Positions 50,698 to 59,614 of a stretch of DNA of 64,000 nucleotides are shown here, one piece after another. The position numbers and the translations under genes are program-made. Source of the DNA: Paraburkholderia fungorum. GTDB lineage: Bacteria; Pseudomonadota; Gammaproteobacteria; Burkholderiales; Burkholderiaceae. The notes beneath the pieces were generated by a model. The model worked only from the letters and a program-made list of their open reading frames with translations. It ran no database searches and was not told the DNA's origin. How positions within the stretch are numbered: position 1 is the first letter of the stretch; the number at the start of each line of letters is the position of its first letter. The stretch spans positions 124,001 to 188,000 of the forward strand of contig NZ_MCAS01000069.1 in assembly GCF_003610895.1 (NCBI RefSeq). The letters are read 5' to 3'.

Positions 50698-52227
50698 GTG
50701 ACGCAAGGCTCGAGATACGATTTGCTCGTCGTGGGCGGCGGGATCAACGGCGCAGGCATCGCACGCGATGCGGCGGGCCGCGGCCTGTCGGTGCTGCTCT
50801 GCGAACAGGACGATCTGGCGGCCCATACGTCGTCGGCCAGCACCAAGCTGATCCACGGCGGCCTGCGCTACCTCGAATACCGCGAGTTCGGACTGGTGCG
50901 CAAAGCGCTGCAGGAGCGCGAAACGCTGCTGCGCGCCGCACCGCACATCATGTGGCCGCTGCGCTTCGTGATGCCGCACATGCCCGATCTGCGTCCGGCC
51001 TGGCTGATCCGCGCCGGCCTGTTCCTTTACGATCACCTCGCGAAGCGCGAACTGCTGCCCGGTTCGCGCGGCATCGTCATGCGCAATCACCCTGCCGGCG
51101 CACCGCTGGTCGATTCGATCAAACGCGGATTCGTGTATTCGGATGGCTGGGTGAATGACGCGCGTCTCGTCGTGTTGAACGCGCTGGATGCACAGGAACG
51201 GGGTGCCAAGGTGCTCACGCGTACCAAACTGCTGAGCGCGGTGCGCGCCGGTGGCGAATGGCGCGCGCAACTCAAACGCGCGGACGGCACGATCCTCGAC
51301 GTGCGCGCCGGCTCGATTGCGAATGCGGCCGGACCGTGGGTGGGTGAATTGCTGCACGGCGCGCTCGGCCGGGAAGCGACGCACAGCGTGCGCCTCGTGA
51401 AAGGCAGCCATATCGTCACGCGCCGCCTGTTCGAACACGATCACGCGTACATTTTCCAGAATCCCGACAAGCGAATCATCTTCGCGATTCCGTACGAACA
51501 CGATTACACGCTGATCGGCACGACCGACCTCGAGTATCGCGGCGACCCGTCGCAAGTCGCGATCAACGCCGAAGAAACGCAGTACCTGTGCGACTCGATC
51601 AACCGCTACTTCAAGCAGAAGATCTCGCCGCAAGACGTGCGTTGGACTTACTCGGGCGTGCGCCCGCTGCTCGAGGAAGAAGGTGCGGACAATCCGTCGG
51701 CGGTCACGCGCGATTACTCGCTCGAACTCGACGCGCCCGCGGGCGAAGCGCCGCTTCTGTCCGTGTTCGGCGGCAAGATCACGACGTTCCGCAAGCTGGC
51801 GGAAGAAGCCGTCGACAAACTCGCGCACGCGCTGCAAAACGGCACGCCTTCGTGGACGGCCGGTGTGCCGTTGCCCGGCGGCGATATCCCGCAAGCCAAC
51901 TTCGAGCGCTTCCTCACCGGTTTCAAGCAGCAGAATCCGTGGCTGCCTGCCGATCTGGCGCACCGTCTCGCGCGTGCGTACGGCACGCGCGTTAAGCATG
52001 TCCTCGGCAATGCGCGCTCGGTGGCGGACCTCGGCCGCGCCTTCGCGCCTGGCCTCTACGAAGCCGAACTCACTTATTTGCGCGACACCGAATGGGCACG
52101 TAGCGCACAAGACGTACTGTGGCGCCGCTCGAAACTCGGCCTGCACGTCGAACCCGGCACACTCGATTCGATCACACGCGACATCGACGCCTGGTTCGCC
52201 CTCGAGCCGGCCCGGCAGAGCGCCTGA
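50698..52227 (+). CDS. glpD: Aerobic glycerol-3-phosphate dehydrogenase
   Basis: Membrane-associated FAD enzyme oxidising sn-glycerol-3-phosphate to dihydroxyacetone phosphate and reducing quinone. The 509-residue product begins with a GTG and shows the dinucleotide motif DLLVVGGGINGAGIARDAAG, SSASTKLIHGGLRYLEYREF, YTLIGTTDLEYRGDP and FGGKITTFRKLAEEA. A GlpR-type operator lies upstream. The 5' AGCAG is a weak Shine-Dalgarno. Confidence 0.96.
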   Translation: MTQGSRYDLLVVGGGINGAGIARDAAGRGLSVLLCEQDDLAAHTSSASTKLIHGGLRYLEYREFGLVRKALQERETLLRAAPHIMWPLRFVMPHMPDLRPAWLIRAGLFLYDHLAKRELLPGSRGIVMRNHPAGAPLVDSIKRGFVYSDGWVNDARLVVLNALDAQERGAKVLTRTKLLSAVRAGGEWRAQLKRADGTILDVRAGSIANAAGPWVGELLHGALGREATHSVRLVKGSHIVTRRLFEHDHAYIFQNPDKRIIFAIPYEHDYTLIGTTDLEYRGDPSQVAINAEETQYLCDSINRYFKQKISPQDVRWTYSGVRPLLEEEGADNPSAVTRDYSLELDAPAGEAPLLSVFGGKITTFRKLAEEAVDKLAHALQNGTPSWTAGVPLPGGDIPQANFERFLTGFKQQNPWLPADLAHRLARAYGTRVKHVLGNARSVADLGRAFAPGLYEAELTYLRDTEWARSAQDVLWRRSKLGLHVEPGTLDSITRDIDAWFALEPARQSA

Positions 52228-52468
52228 TCTGGCGATCCAGGACATTTATTACTGAGTTGGGCTACCGGGTCAAACCACCTGGCGAGGCGATGGAATCACC
52301 GCCTGGCGATGTGAACGACCTCATTTGAACCGAATCGATTTTCACCCCTCGGCTACTGACCAAACCGGGACGCACAAGCTCAAACTGTTGCAACCCGCTT
52401 AAAACAACAAGCCGTTCCCGTCGCCGGTCAGCAGTCCGGCGATTCATAAAACGCATGGAGAAGAGACA

Positions 52469-53968
52469 ATGCAGGATCAGTACGTCCTCGCGCTTGACCA
52501 AGGCACCACCAGCTCGCGCGCGATGCTGTTCGACCGGCTCGGCAATGTCGTGTCGACCGCTCAGAAAGAATTCCAGCAAATCTATCCGCGTCCGGGCTGG
52601 GTCGAGCACGACCCGCAGGAAATCTGGTCGACCCAGGCCGGCGTCGCCGCCGAAGCGGTCACGCGCGCCGGCATGAACGGCACGTCGATCGCCGCAATCG
52701 GCATAACCAATCAACGTGAGACCACCATTGTGTGGGACCGCGAAACCGGCCATCCGATCTACAACGCGATCGTCTGGCAAGACCGCCGCACTGCCGACTT
52801 CTGCGATCAGCTCAAAGAGCAAGGGCTTGAAGAAAAAGTCCGCGCGAAAACTGGCCTGCCGATCGATTCGTACTTCTCAGCAACCAAGATCCGCTGGATT
52901 CTCGACAACGTCGAAGGCGCACGCGAAAAGGCCAAACAGGGCCGCCTCGCCTTCGGCACAGTGGATAGCTGGCTGGTGTGGAATTTCACCAAGGGTGGCC
53001 TGCACGTCACCGACGTGACCAACGCATCGCGCACGATGCTGTTCAACATCCACACGCTGAAGTGGGACGACGAACTGCTCGAAGCGCTCGACATTCCGCG
53101 CAACATGCTGCCGGAAGTACGTGCGTCGTCGGAAGTGTACGGGCCGACCAAGACCACCGTGTTCGCCTCCAAGATTCCGCTCGCGGGCATCGCCGGCGAC
53201 CAGCACGCGGCGCTGTTCGGCCAGATGTGCACGCAGTCGGGCATGGTGAAGAACACCTACGGCACGGGCTGCTTCCTCGTGATGAACACCGGCGACAAGC
53301 CGATCGAATCGAAGAACAATCTCGTCACCACGATTGCCTGGCAAATCGGCGATCAGATCAACTATGCGCTTGAAGGCAGCATCTTCATCGGCGGCGCGGT
53401 GGTGCAATGGCTGCGCGACGGTCTGGGCATCATCAAGAACGCCGCCGAAATCGAAACGATGGCGCGCAGCGTGCCGCATAGTGACGGCGTGTATCTGGTA
53501 CCCGCGTTTGCCGGCCTCGGCGCCCCGCACTGGAATGCCCGTGCGCGCGGCACGCTGTTCGGCGTGACGCGCGGCACGAGTTCGGCGCATATCGCCCGCG
53601 CCGCGCTCGACTCGATCGCCTATCAATCGCTCGACGTGCTAAAGGCGATGGAAGCCGACTCCGGCATTCGCATCGGCGAATTGCGCGTGGACGGCGGCGC
53701 TTGTGCGAACAATCTGCTGATGCAATTCCAGGCGGACATTCTCGGCGTCGACGCCGTACGGCCGAAGGTATCGGAAACCACCGCATTGGGCGCGGCGTAT
53801 CTGGCCGGTCTCGCGGTTGGCTACTGGAAAGACGTGAACGAGCTGCAAAGCCAATGGGCGCTCGATCGCCGCTTCACGCCTGCCCTGCCGCACGCCGACG
53901 TCAAGGAATGCCTCGACGGCTGGCAACGCGCGATTCGCGCCGCGAAAGCCTGGGCCGACACGCCCTGA
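52469..53968 (+). CDS. glpK: Glycerol kinase
   Basis: Phosphorylates glycerol with ATP to sn-glycerol-3-phosphate. The 499-residue FGGY kinase begins MQDQYVLALDQGTTSSRAML. It shows GITNQRETTIVWDRETGHPI, IAGDQHAALFGQMCTQSGMV, KNTYGTGCFLVMNTG and FAGLGAPHWNARARGTLFGV, and is complete. The start has GAGAAGAGA upstream. It follows glpD after 241 bp. Confidence 0.97.
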   Translation: MQDQYVLALDQGTTSSRAMLFDRLGNVVSTAQKEFQQIYPRPGWVEHDPQEIWSTQAGVAAEAVTRAGMNGTSIAAIGITNQRETTIVWDRETGHPIYNAIVWQDRRTADFCDQLKEQGLEEKVRAKTGLPIDSYFSATKIRWILDNVEGAREKAKQGRLAFGTVDSWLVWNFTKGGLHVTDVTNASRTMLFNIHTLKWDDELLEALDIPRNMLPEVRASSEVYGPTKTTVFASKIPLAGIAGDQHAALFGQMCTQSGMVKNTYGTGCFLVMNTGDKPIESKNNLVTTIAWQIGDQINYALEGSIFIGGAVVQWLRDGLGIIKNAAEIETMARSVPHSDGVYLVPAFAGLGAPHWNARARGTLFGVTRGTSSAHIARAALDSIAYQSLDVLKAMEADSGIRIGELRVDGGACANNLLMQFQADILGVDAVRPKVSETTALGAAYLAGLAVGYWKDVNELQSQWALDRRFTPALPHADVKECLDGWQRAIRAAKAWADTP

Positions 53969-54053
53969 TCCCGGTTTTCACACACACGTTCTCGACATAA
54001 CGAAGCCGCTTATCCCGCGGCTTCCCTAACAACTATATTTCGGATAACCAACG

Positions 54054-54767
54054 ATGTCTCCTTACATTGCGGAATTCATTGGCACCGCGCTGCTGGTGCT
54101 GCTCGGTAACGGCGCGGTCGCCAACGTGCTGCTTGCCCGCACCAAAGGCAAAGGCGCGGATCTGATCGTGATCGTGATGGGCTGGGCGATGGCCGTGTTC
54201 ATCGCCGTATATGTCACGGCGTCGTATAGCGGTGCGCATCTGAACCCTGTCGTGACAGTCAGCCTCGCGCTGGCCGGCAAATTCGCCTGGGCCAAGGTAC
54301 CTGGCTACGTCGCCGCACAGATGCTCGGCGGCATGGCCGGCGCCCTGCTCGTGTGGATCGCGTATCGTCAGCACTTTGCGAAAGAAGGCGATGCCGACGT
54401 GAAACTCGGCGTGTTCTGCACGTCGCCCGCCATTCGCAGCGTGCCGCATAACCTGCTCACCGAAATGATCGCGACTTTCGTGCTGATTCTCGGCGTGCTG
54501 TATCTGGCTTCGCCGCAAGTTGGTCTCGGCGCGCTCGACGCACTGCCGGTCGGCCTGCTCGTGCTCGGCATCGGCATTTCGCTCGGTGGCCCGACCGGCT
54601 ATGCGATGAGCCCGGCTCGCGACCTGTCGCCGCGTTTGATGCACGCGCTGCTGCCGATTCCGGGCAAGCGCGACAGCGACTGGCGTTACTCGTGGATTCC
54701 AGTGTGCGGTCCGCTGCTGGGCGGCGCGCTGGCAACCGGGCTGTATCTGTACCTGCACGCGCATTGA
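54054..54767 (+). CDS. glpF: Glycerol uptake facilitator (aquaglyceroporin), atypical NPA box
   Basis: A 237-residue MIP channel with six transmembrane segments and two re-entrant loops. The first box reads HLNPVVT (NPV, residues 64-66); the second reads AMSPARD (SPA, 186-188), where NPA with Asn is nearly universal. R189 and D190 of the glycerol selectivity filter are present in GGPTGYAMSPARDLSPR. It follows glpK after 85 bp. Function as glycerol facilitator is inferred from context and the filter residues. Confidence 0.9.
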   Translation: MSPYIAEFIGTALLVLLGNGAVANVLLARTKGKGADLIVIVMGWAMAVFIAVYVTASYSGAHLNPVVTVSLALAGKFAWAKVPGYVAAQMLGGMAGALLVWIAYRQHFAKEGDADVKLGVFCTSPAIRSVPHNLLTEMIATFVLILGVLYLASPQVGLGALDALPVGLLVLGIGISLGGPTGYAMSPARDLSPRLMHALLPIPGKRDSDWRYSWIPVCGPLLGGALATGLYLYLHAH

Positions 54768-54988
54768 TCCGGCGGCGTCCGATCCTGTGCCGTCCATAAG
54801 GCTCGCATAGGTGCAGACAGGGCGGCGCAGCAAGCGCCCTGAACGCACGCTCAAGACGCAATCAAACACGGACGGAAAGCGATGGCGCCGCGCACGCGGC
54901 GCCAAAGCACGTATCATGATGCTTTCAATCTCCGCGCATGAGCTTGCAAGTGCCTCGCTCGCGCGCCTCTCGCTTCCCGTCTTAAAGC

Positions 54989-55675
54989 ATGATCGACCAC
55001 CTCATCTGTGACTGCGACGGCGTCCTCGTCGACAGCGAAATCATCGCTGACCACGTAATGCTCGAAACGCTGTCCGCCACCTTCCCTGGCCTCGATTTCG
55101 AGCCCATCGTCAAAACGGCGTTCGGCCAGCAGACCTCGCGCTTTCTCGAAAGCATCGAGAAGTCGTTCGACATCACGCTGCCGCCCGATTTCTTCAATAC
55201 GATCGAACACAACGTCGAGCTCGCCCTCGCCGCGTCGCTCAGCCCGATCAATGGCGTACGCGACGCGTTGCAGCGCGTGACGTTGCCGGCCGCGGTGGTG
55301 TCGAACAGCCGCCTCGCTCGCGTCAATGCGTCCGTGCGGCGCGCCGGCTTGCAGCAAATTTTCGGCGAACGGATTTACAGCGCCGAGCAGGTCGCGCGGC
55401 CGAAGCCGTTTCCGGATGTCTATCTGTTCGCGGCGAAAGCGCTTGGCGTGGAGCCTTCGCGGTGCGTGGTCGTCGAAGACAGCGTGGCAGGGTTGAATGC
55501 GGCGCGTGCGGCGGGTATGAAAACAATTGCCTTCGTGGGCGCGAGCCATATTCCCGACGGCTATGCGGATGCGCTGCGCAAGATGGGCATGACGCGCATC
55601 ATGAAGCATATGGACGAGCTGCCCGCACTGGTCGAAGCCGGCGTGCGCGGCGAGTTTGGCGACGTGCAGTCTTAA
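54989..55675 (+). CDS. HAD-superfamily phosphatase
   Basis: A 228-residue HAD hydrolase of subfamily IA. The nucleophile motif is DCDGVLVDSE (residues 8-17), followed by a helical cap, VVSNSRLA (motif II), KPFPDVYLFAAKALGVEP (motif III Lys) and VVEDSVAGLNAARAAGMKTI (motif IV Asp pair). Relatives act on sugar phosphates, phosphoglycolate or glycerol-3-phosphate. Position after glpF could suggest a glycerol-related substrate, but a hairpin and 220 bp separate them. Confidence 0.88.
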   Translation: MIDHLICDCDGVLVDSEIIADHVMLETLSATFPGLDFEPIVKTAFGQQTSRFLESIEKSFDITLPPDFFNTIEHNVELALAASLSPINGVRDALQRVTLPAAVVSNSRLARVNASVRRAGLQQIFGERIYSAEQVARPKPFPDVYLFAAKALGVEPSRCVVVEDSVAGLNAARAAGMKTIAFVGASHIPDGYADALRKMGMTRIMKHMDELPALVEAGVRGEFGDVQS

Positions 55676-55706
55676 CGCGCGCGCGGCTAAGGCTAAGGCC
55701 ATAAAA

Positions 55707-55729
55707 AAGCCGGCTGCAATGGCCGGCTT
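55707..55729 (-). terminator. Terminator of ribB
   Basis: AAGCCGGC and GCCGGCTT form a perfect 8-bp stem, loop of seven. On the minus strand six Ts follow. It lies 62 bp past the ribB stop. Confidence 0.88.
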
Positions 55730-55750
55730 CGAGCCTCAAACTACCGACTC

Positions 55751-55783
55751 ACCCCACGTCGTTCCGGGCGTGGGGTTATTTTC
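55751..55783 (+). terminator. Terminator of the HAD phosphatase gene
   Basis: ACCCCACG and CGTGGGGT make an 8-bp stem with a ten-base loop, followed by TATTTTC in the plus direction. It pairs with the ribB terminator to separate convergent genes. Confidence 0.75.
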
Positions 55784-55790
55784 TCAGCCA

Positions 55791-56525
55791 TCAAGCCTCG
55801 TCGGCCACGCATTCGCGCGCGGTCGCGAGTGCCTGGCGGAACTCCACCAATTCGGCAATCGTCAACATCGGCAGATTGTGTTGCGCTGCAAAGCGCTCCA
55901 CGTCCGCGCCGCGCGTCATGGTGCCGTCCGCGTTCATCAGCTCGCAAAGCACGCCGGCCGGCTTCAGACCGGCGAGGATCGCCAGGTCGACCGTGCCTTC
56001 CGTGTGGCCGCGACGCGCGAGCACGCCGCCCGGTTGCGCACGCAGCGGGAACACGTGGCCCGGGCGCACGATATCGGCGGGCTTCGCCGTATCGTTGATC
56101 GCCGCGCGGATCGTCGTCACGCGATCGAGTGCGGAGACGCCGGTGGTCACGCCATCGCGTGCTTCGATCGAGACCGTGAAGGCCGTGCCATGACGGCTTT
56201 CGTTATTGACGGCCATCGGCGGCAGTTCGAGCGCGCGGATTTTTTCGTCGGGCAGGCACAGGCAGACGATGCCGCTGCATTCGCGGATCAGCAAGGCCAT
56301 GGTTTCGACGGAAAGACGTTCGGCGGAGACGATCAGATCAGCTTCGTTCTCACGGTCGTGATCGTCTTGCAAAACGACGGCACGGCCATCGCGCATAGCT
56401 TGCAAGGCGGCGGCGATACGCGGGGGAACGGGTTCGGTGGCGAGCAGCGGGAGATCAAGTGACGCGTTATCCGCAATCACCGAGGGAGCAGGAAAAGTAG
56501 TAAAGGACATAGTTGAAACGCTCAT
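55791..56525 (-). CDS. ribB: 3,4-dihydroxy-2-butanone 4-phosphate synthase
   Basis: Riboflavin pathway enzyme using ribulose 5-phosphate. The 244-residue product carries the catalytic DDHDRENEADLIVSAERLSV, GIVCLCLPDEKI, and the later GHVFPLRAQPGGVLARRGHT and EGTVDLAILAGLKPAGVLCE motifs. The N-terminal 25 residues are extra. It has no GTP cyclohydrolase II fusion (too short). An FMN riboswitch sits 135 bp upstream. Confidence 0.95.
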   Translation of the reverse strand: MSVSTMSFTTFPAPSVIADNASLDLPLLATEPVPPRIAAALQAMRDGRAVVLQDDHDRENEADLIVSAERLSVETMALLIRECSGIVCLCLPDEKIRALELPPMAVNNESRHGTAFTVSIEARDGVTTGVSALDRVTTIRAAINDTAKPADIVRPGHVFPLRAQPGGVLARRGHTEGTVDLAILAGLKPAGVLCELMNADGTMTRGADVERFAAQHNLPMLTIAELVEFRQALATARECVADEA

Positions 56526-56985
56526 CGCAAAAGTTGGGCGAAAAACGTTTCAGGGCATTGCAAACAGACAAAGACGCGCCGTTGAACGCCGCGCAAAGCG
56601 GCGCTCGCGCTCCGCTCCAACTGCTAGCGGCGCCACGGAAACGAACATGACTATCTGCACATCTTCTTCCATCCGGACTCTAACCGTCGGCTCTGGCTTC
56701 TCACCAGATCTGCTGACCCCGCTGCGCTTTCGATACGCTGAAAGCTGAACGACACGGGCGCTCGCGGGCTCACCGGCTCACGCTTTCGCGCTGCCGGCAT
56801 ACCGCCGGTGGGGAATTTCGCCCCGCCCTGAAGACGCACTGATTACCGGATCAACCGGCTGGCAAAGGATACAACAGTCGCGCCAGACCTGCAGCGCAAC
56901 CCCTACTGATTAGACGGACATCTCTGCTTTACAGCCGAGCTTCACGGCCGACCCTCGCAGACCATCCGCCTGAAAACGGTGTTCG
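56526..56985. other. ribB leader and spacer to the XRE-cupin gene
   Basis: This 460-bp stretch has no gene. It contains the FMN riboswitch (56661-56835) and, between it and ribB, a hairpin CGCCGC/GCGGCG near 56590 that could be the regulated expression platform. The 56840-56985 part shows nothing recognisable and probably includes the ribB promoter. Confidence 0.6.
56661..56835 (-). promoter_or_regulatory. FMN riboswitch (RFN element) for ribB
   Basis: On the ribB strand the aptamer landmarks occur in order: CAGGGCGGGGCGAAATTCCC, CACCGGCGGTATGCCGGC, AGCCGGTGAGCCCGCGAGCG, GCAGATCTGGTGAGAAGCC, then AGAGCCGACGGTTAGAGTCC and GGATGGAAGAAGAT. These are the conserved RFN blocks. P1 is formed by GTCTTC and GAAGAT. 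It should repress ribB when FMN is abundant. Confidence 0.96.
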
Positions 56986-57675
56986 TCAGACCGGCGCGGC
57001 CTGCCGCGGCAAATCGTGCGATGCCGGCACATCCCAGCGCGGCGGCGTCTCCGCCTTTAGCGTCACGCGAAACGCGCGCGCTTCGGTGTCGCCGGGATTG
57101 CGCAGGCTGTGCGGCTGGTCGGCGTCGAACACAATCGCGTCGCCCGTTGCCAGCAATTGGCGCTGGTCATGCACGCTGACTTCCAGCGTGCCTTCGCTCA
57201 CCACCAGATTCACGGTGGTGCCCGGCGCGCGGCGCGTGCCGGCCTCGGTATGCAAGGGCGCGATACGCAACTCGTGAAACTCGGCGGCGGTCGGCTCGGC
57301 GTCGGGATAGAGCGGCCGGGCCGAGTAGCGCCCATTCGAACTGACGAGACGCGACGAGCGCTCCGCCGGCAAATGCTCGAAGCCGTTGGTCGCATGGCGC
57401 CGCAAAAACGCCGCCACGGATACCTTCAAAGCCGATGCCACCTTGCATAGCACCTTGATCGACGGCACGCTGCGCGCCGACTCGATCTGCGCGAGCATCG
57501 CTCGCGAGACGCCGGAAGCGCGGGCGAGCGCGTCAAGCGAAAGCTGGCGCTCGGCGCGCAAACGGGCGAGGTTTACGCCGACCAGATGTTCAAGAGCATC
57601 GAAAGGTTCAGCGGTACGCGGCGACGCATCGGTGTCAGCCGTGGGATCGCGAACCAGCGCAAGCGGGGAATGCAT
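56986..57675 (-). CDS. XRE-family regulator with cupin domain
   Basis: A 229-residue protein: helix-turn-helix (LSLDALARASGVSRAMLAQI, ESARSVPSIKVLCKVASALK) followed by a C-terminal cupin (APGTTVNLVVSEGTLEVSVH, GDAIVFDADQPHSLRNPGDT). Such regulators often control amine, amino acid or sulfur catabolism, with the cupin binding a small effector. Its neighbours do not tell the target. It starts at the ATG at 57675. Confidence 0.9.
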   Translation of the reverse strand: MHSPLALVRDPTADTDASPRTAEPFDALEHLVGVNLARLRAERQLSLDALARASGVSRAMLAQIESARSVPSIKVLCKVASALKVSVAAFLRRHATNGFEHLPAERSSRLVSSNGRYSARPLYPDAEPTAAEFHELRIAPLHTEAGTRRAPGTTVNLVVSEGTLEVSVHDQRQLLATGDAIVFDADQPHSLRNPGDTEARAFRVTLKAETPPRWDVPASHDLPRQAAPV

Positions 57676-57898
57676 GATTGCCTCCAGAAGCGCCGCCGGA
57701 CGGCGGGCAAGCGGTTAGTGGAAGCAAGATAGCATCGCGACCGGCCGCGCCCAACGAAGTTATCTTCACACTGTTATCAGCATTGCGGAGGACGATTCTC
57801 GCAAAGCTTGTGCGAATTTTTCATATGGGCGCGGCCGGGCCCGGATGCGCTCGAGCGCACTCAAACCCATCTGAAGACATCAAGCGCACCCCGCAGAT

Positions 57899-59065
57899 TC
57901 ACGCCCGCTGCGCAACGGCCGCCGTCGGCGCGTCCATCCGCGCCGCGAACCACGTGAGCAGCAACGCCACCACGCTGACCGCCGCCGCGACCCAAGGCAG
58001 CGTATCGAGCGCATAACCGTGATTGATCACCAGACCGCCTAACCACGCGCCGCCCGCATTGCCCACGTTGAACGCACCGATGTTCAGCGTCGAAGCCAGA
58101 TTCGGTGCCGCGGCGGCCTTCTCGACCACACGCATCTGCAAAGGCGGCACGGTGGCGAACGCAGCAATGCCCCACACGAAAATGGTAATCGCCGCGGCCA
58201 CCTGCGAATGACTGGTGCGCGCGAAGATCGCCATCACGATCGCGAGCGCCACCAGAATGCCCATCAGCGAAGGCATCAGCGCGCGGTCCGCGAGTTTGCC
58301 GCCCACCGTATTGCCGATGGTCAGGCCAATGCCGAACAGCACCAGAATCAGCGTCACGCCACGCGGCGAGAAACCGCTGACCTGCTCCAGAATCGGCGCG
58401 ATATAGGTGAACACGACGAACACGCCGCCGAAGCCGAGCACCGTCATGGCGAGCGCGGTCCAGACTTGCGGGTCTTTCAGCACACGCACTTCATGACCCA
58501 ATCCGACCGGACCTGAATCGTGACGATTCGGCACCAGCAGCGACACACCCGCCAGCGACAATACCCCAAACGCGCTGACGATCCAGAACGCCGCGCGCCA
58601 ACCGAATTGCTGACCGATAAAGGTGCCAAACGGCACGCCGAGCACATTCGCGAGCGTCAAGCCGGTGAACATCAGCGCAATCGCGCTCGCCCGCTTTTCA
58701 GCCGGCACCAGCGAAGCCGCCACCACCGCGCCGATCCCAAAGAACGACCCATGCGCGAACGACGTCACCACGCGCGCGATCATCAGCACGGAATAGCTCG
58801 ACGCGATCGCGCACAGCGTATTGCCGACGATGAACACGCCCATCAGCAACTGCAACGCCAGCTTGCGCGGCATCTTGCTGGTGACCACCGCGAGCAGCGG
58901 CGCGCCGACCGCGACGCCGAGCGCATAGCCGCTCACCAGCAAACCGGCCGACGGAATCGATACCGCCAGATCGCGCGCGACCTCGGGCAGCAGACCCATG
59001 ATCACGAACTCGGTCGTACCGATCGCAAAAGCGCTAATTGCTAGCGCCAGTAATGGAATGGGCAT
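57899..59065 (-). CDS. DHA1-family MFS transporter (sugar or purine efflux-like)
   Basis: A 388-residue 12-TM protein starting MPIPLLALAISAFAIGTTEF. The TM1 motif TEFVIMGLLPEVARDL and YALGVAVGAPLLAVVTSKMP then RKLALQL (motif A) are typical of the AraJ/PbuE/NepI group. The start at 59065 is chosen because the upstream residues do not match. It lies 31 bp downstream of a VOC gene in the same direction, so they are probably co-transcribed, divergent from a LysR gene. Confidence 0.88.
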   Translation of the reverse strand: MPIPLLALAISAFAIGTTEFVIMGLLPEVARDLAVSIPSAGLLVSGYALGVAVGAPLLAVVTSKMPRKLALQLLMGVFIVGNTLCAIASSYSVLMIARVVTSFAHGSFFGIGAVVAASLVPAEKRASAIALMFTGLTLANVLGVPFGTFIGQQFGWRAAFWIVSAFGVLSLAGVSLLVPNRHDSGPVGLGHEVRVLKDPQVWTALAMTVLGFGGVFVVFTYIAPILEQVSGFSPRGVTLILVLFGIGLTIGNTVGGKLADRALMPSLMGILVALAIVMAIFARTSHSQVAAAITIFVWGIAAFATVPPLQMRVVEKAAAAPNLASTLNIGAFNVGNAGGAWLGGLVINHGYALDTLPWVAAAVSVVALLLTWFAARMDAPTAAVAQRA

Positions 59066-59096
59066 TTTTCTACTCCAGGTTCTCAAGTTAAGCGTA

Positions 59097-59498
59097 TTAG
59101 CTACGGCGAGCGCGCCGTTGCGCGGTCACAAATTCGATGACCACGCCCGGCGCGAGCGCGACGAACAGTTGCACTTCGGCTTGCTGCGGACCGATCTGCG
59201 GTACATCGGCGAGCTGATAAGGCGTGTCTGCCGCATGCAGGCGTTGCAATAGCGCCTGCCATTCGTCGGCGCTCTCCAGCCGGAAGGCGATATGGTCGAT
59301 GCGCGGCGCGGCCCTTCCCGCCTGAGCGGGCACCGTCGCACCGATCAGGTGAATCAGCGGCCGGCCGTTGGCGTACAGCCAGTAGCCATCGACCGAAAAC
59401 GGCGGACGCGCCCCCTGTACCAGTCCGGCGACGTCGACGAAGAACCGTCGGGCCGTGTCGAGATCAGCAGTGACGATCGTTGCGTGATCGAGTTGCAT
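59097..59498 (-). CDS. VOC (glyoxalase/dioxygenase-fold) protein
   Basis: A 133-residue protein starting MQLDHATIVTADLDTARRFF at the ATG at 59498. The VOC paired beta-alpha-beta-beta-beta pattern shows the metal-type residues H4 in LDHATIV, HLI in RPLIHLIG, the second-half DHIAFRLES and the last Glu in GVVIEFVTAQ. It may be a lactoylglutathione-lyase-like or fosfomycin-resistance-like enzyme; substrate unknown. It is the first gene of a unit with the DHA1 transporter. Confidence 0.82.
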   Translation of the reverse strand: MQLDHATIVTADLDTARRFFVDVAGLVQGARPPFSVDGYWLYANGRPLIHLIGATVPAQAGRAAPRIDHIAFRLESADEWQALLQRLHAADTPYQLADVPQIGPQQAEVQLFVALAPGVVIEFVTAQRRARRS

Positions 59499-59578
59499 GG
59501 CGTGGGCTGCGCGGAGCACAAAGGGTTTACGAGGAGTGAATTCTGAGCGCGCCACGGCAATTTGATAATTGGCGTAGC

Positions 59579-59597
59579 ATTTGAAGCATTTTCAAAT
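59579..59597. promoter_or_regulatory. Palindrome between LysR gene and VOC/transporter operon
   Basis: ATTTGAA-GCATT-TTCAAAT: 7-bp arms about a five-base centre, 17 bp before the lysR start and 80 bp before the VOC start. It contains the T-N11-A motif of LysR sites. Confidence 0.7.
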
Positions 59598-59614
59598 TCT
59601 GCTGAAAGATCGCA

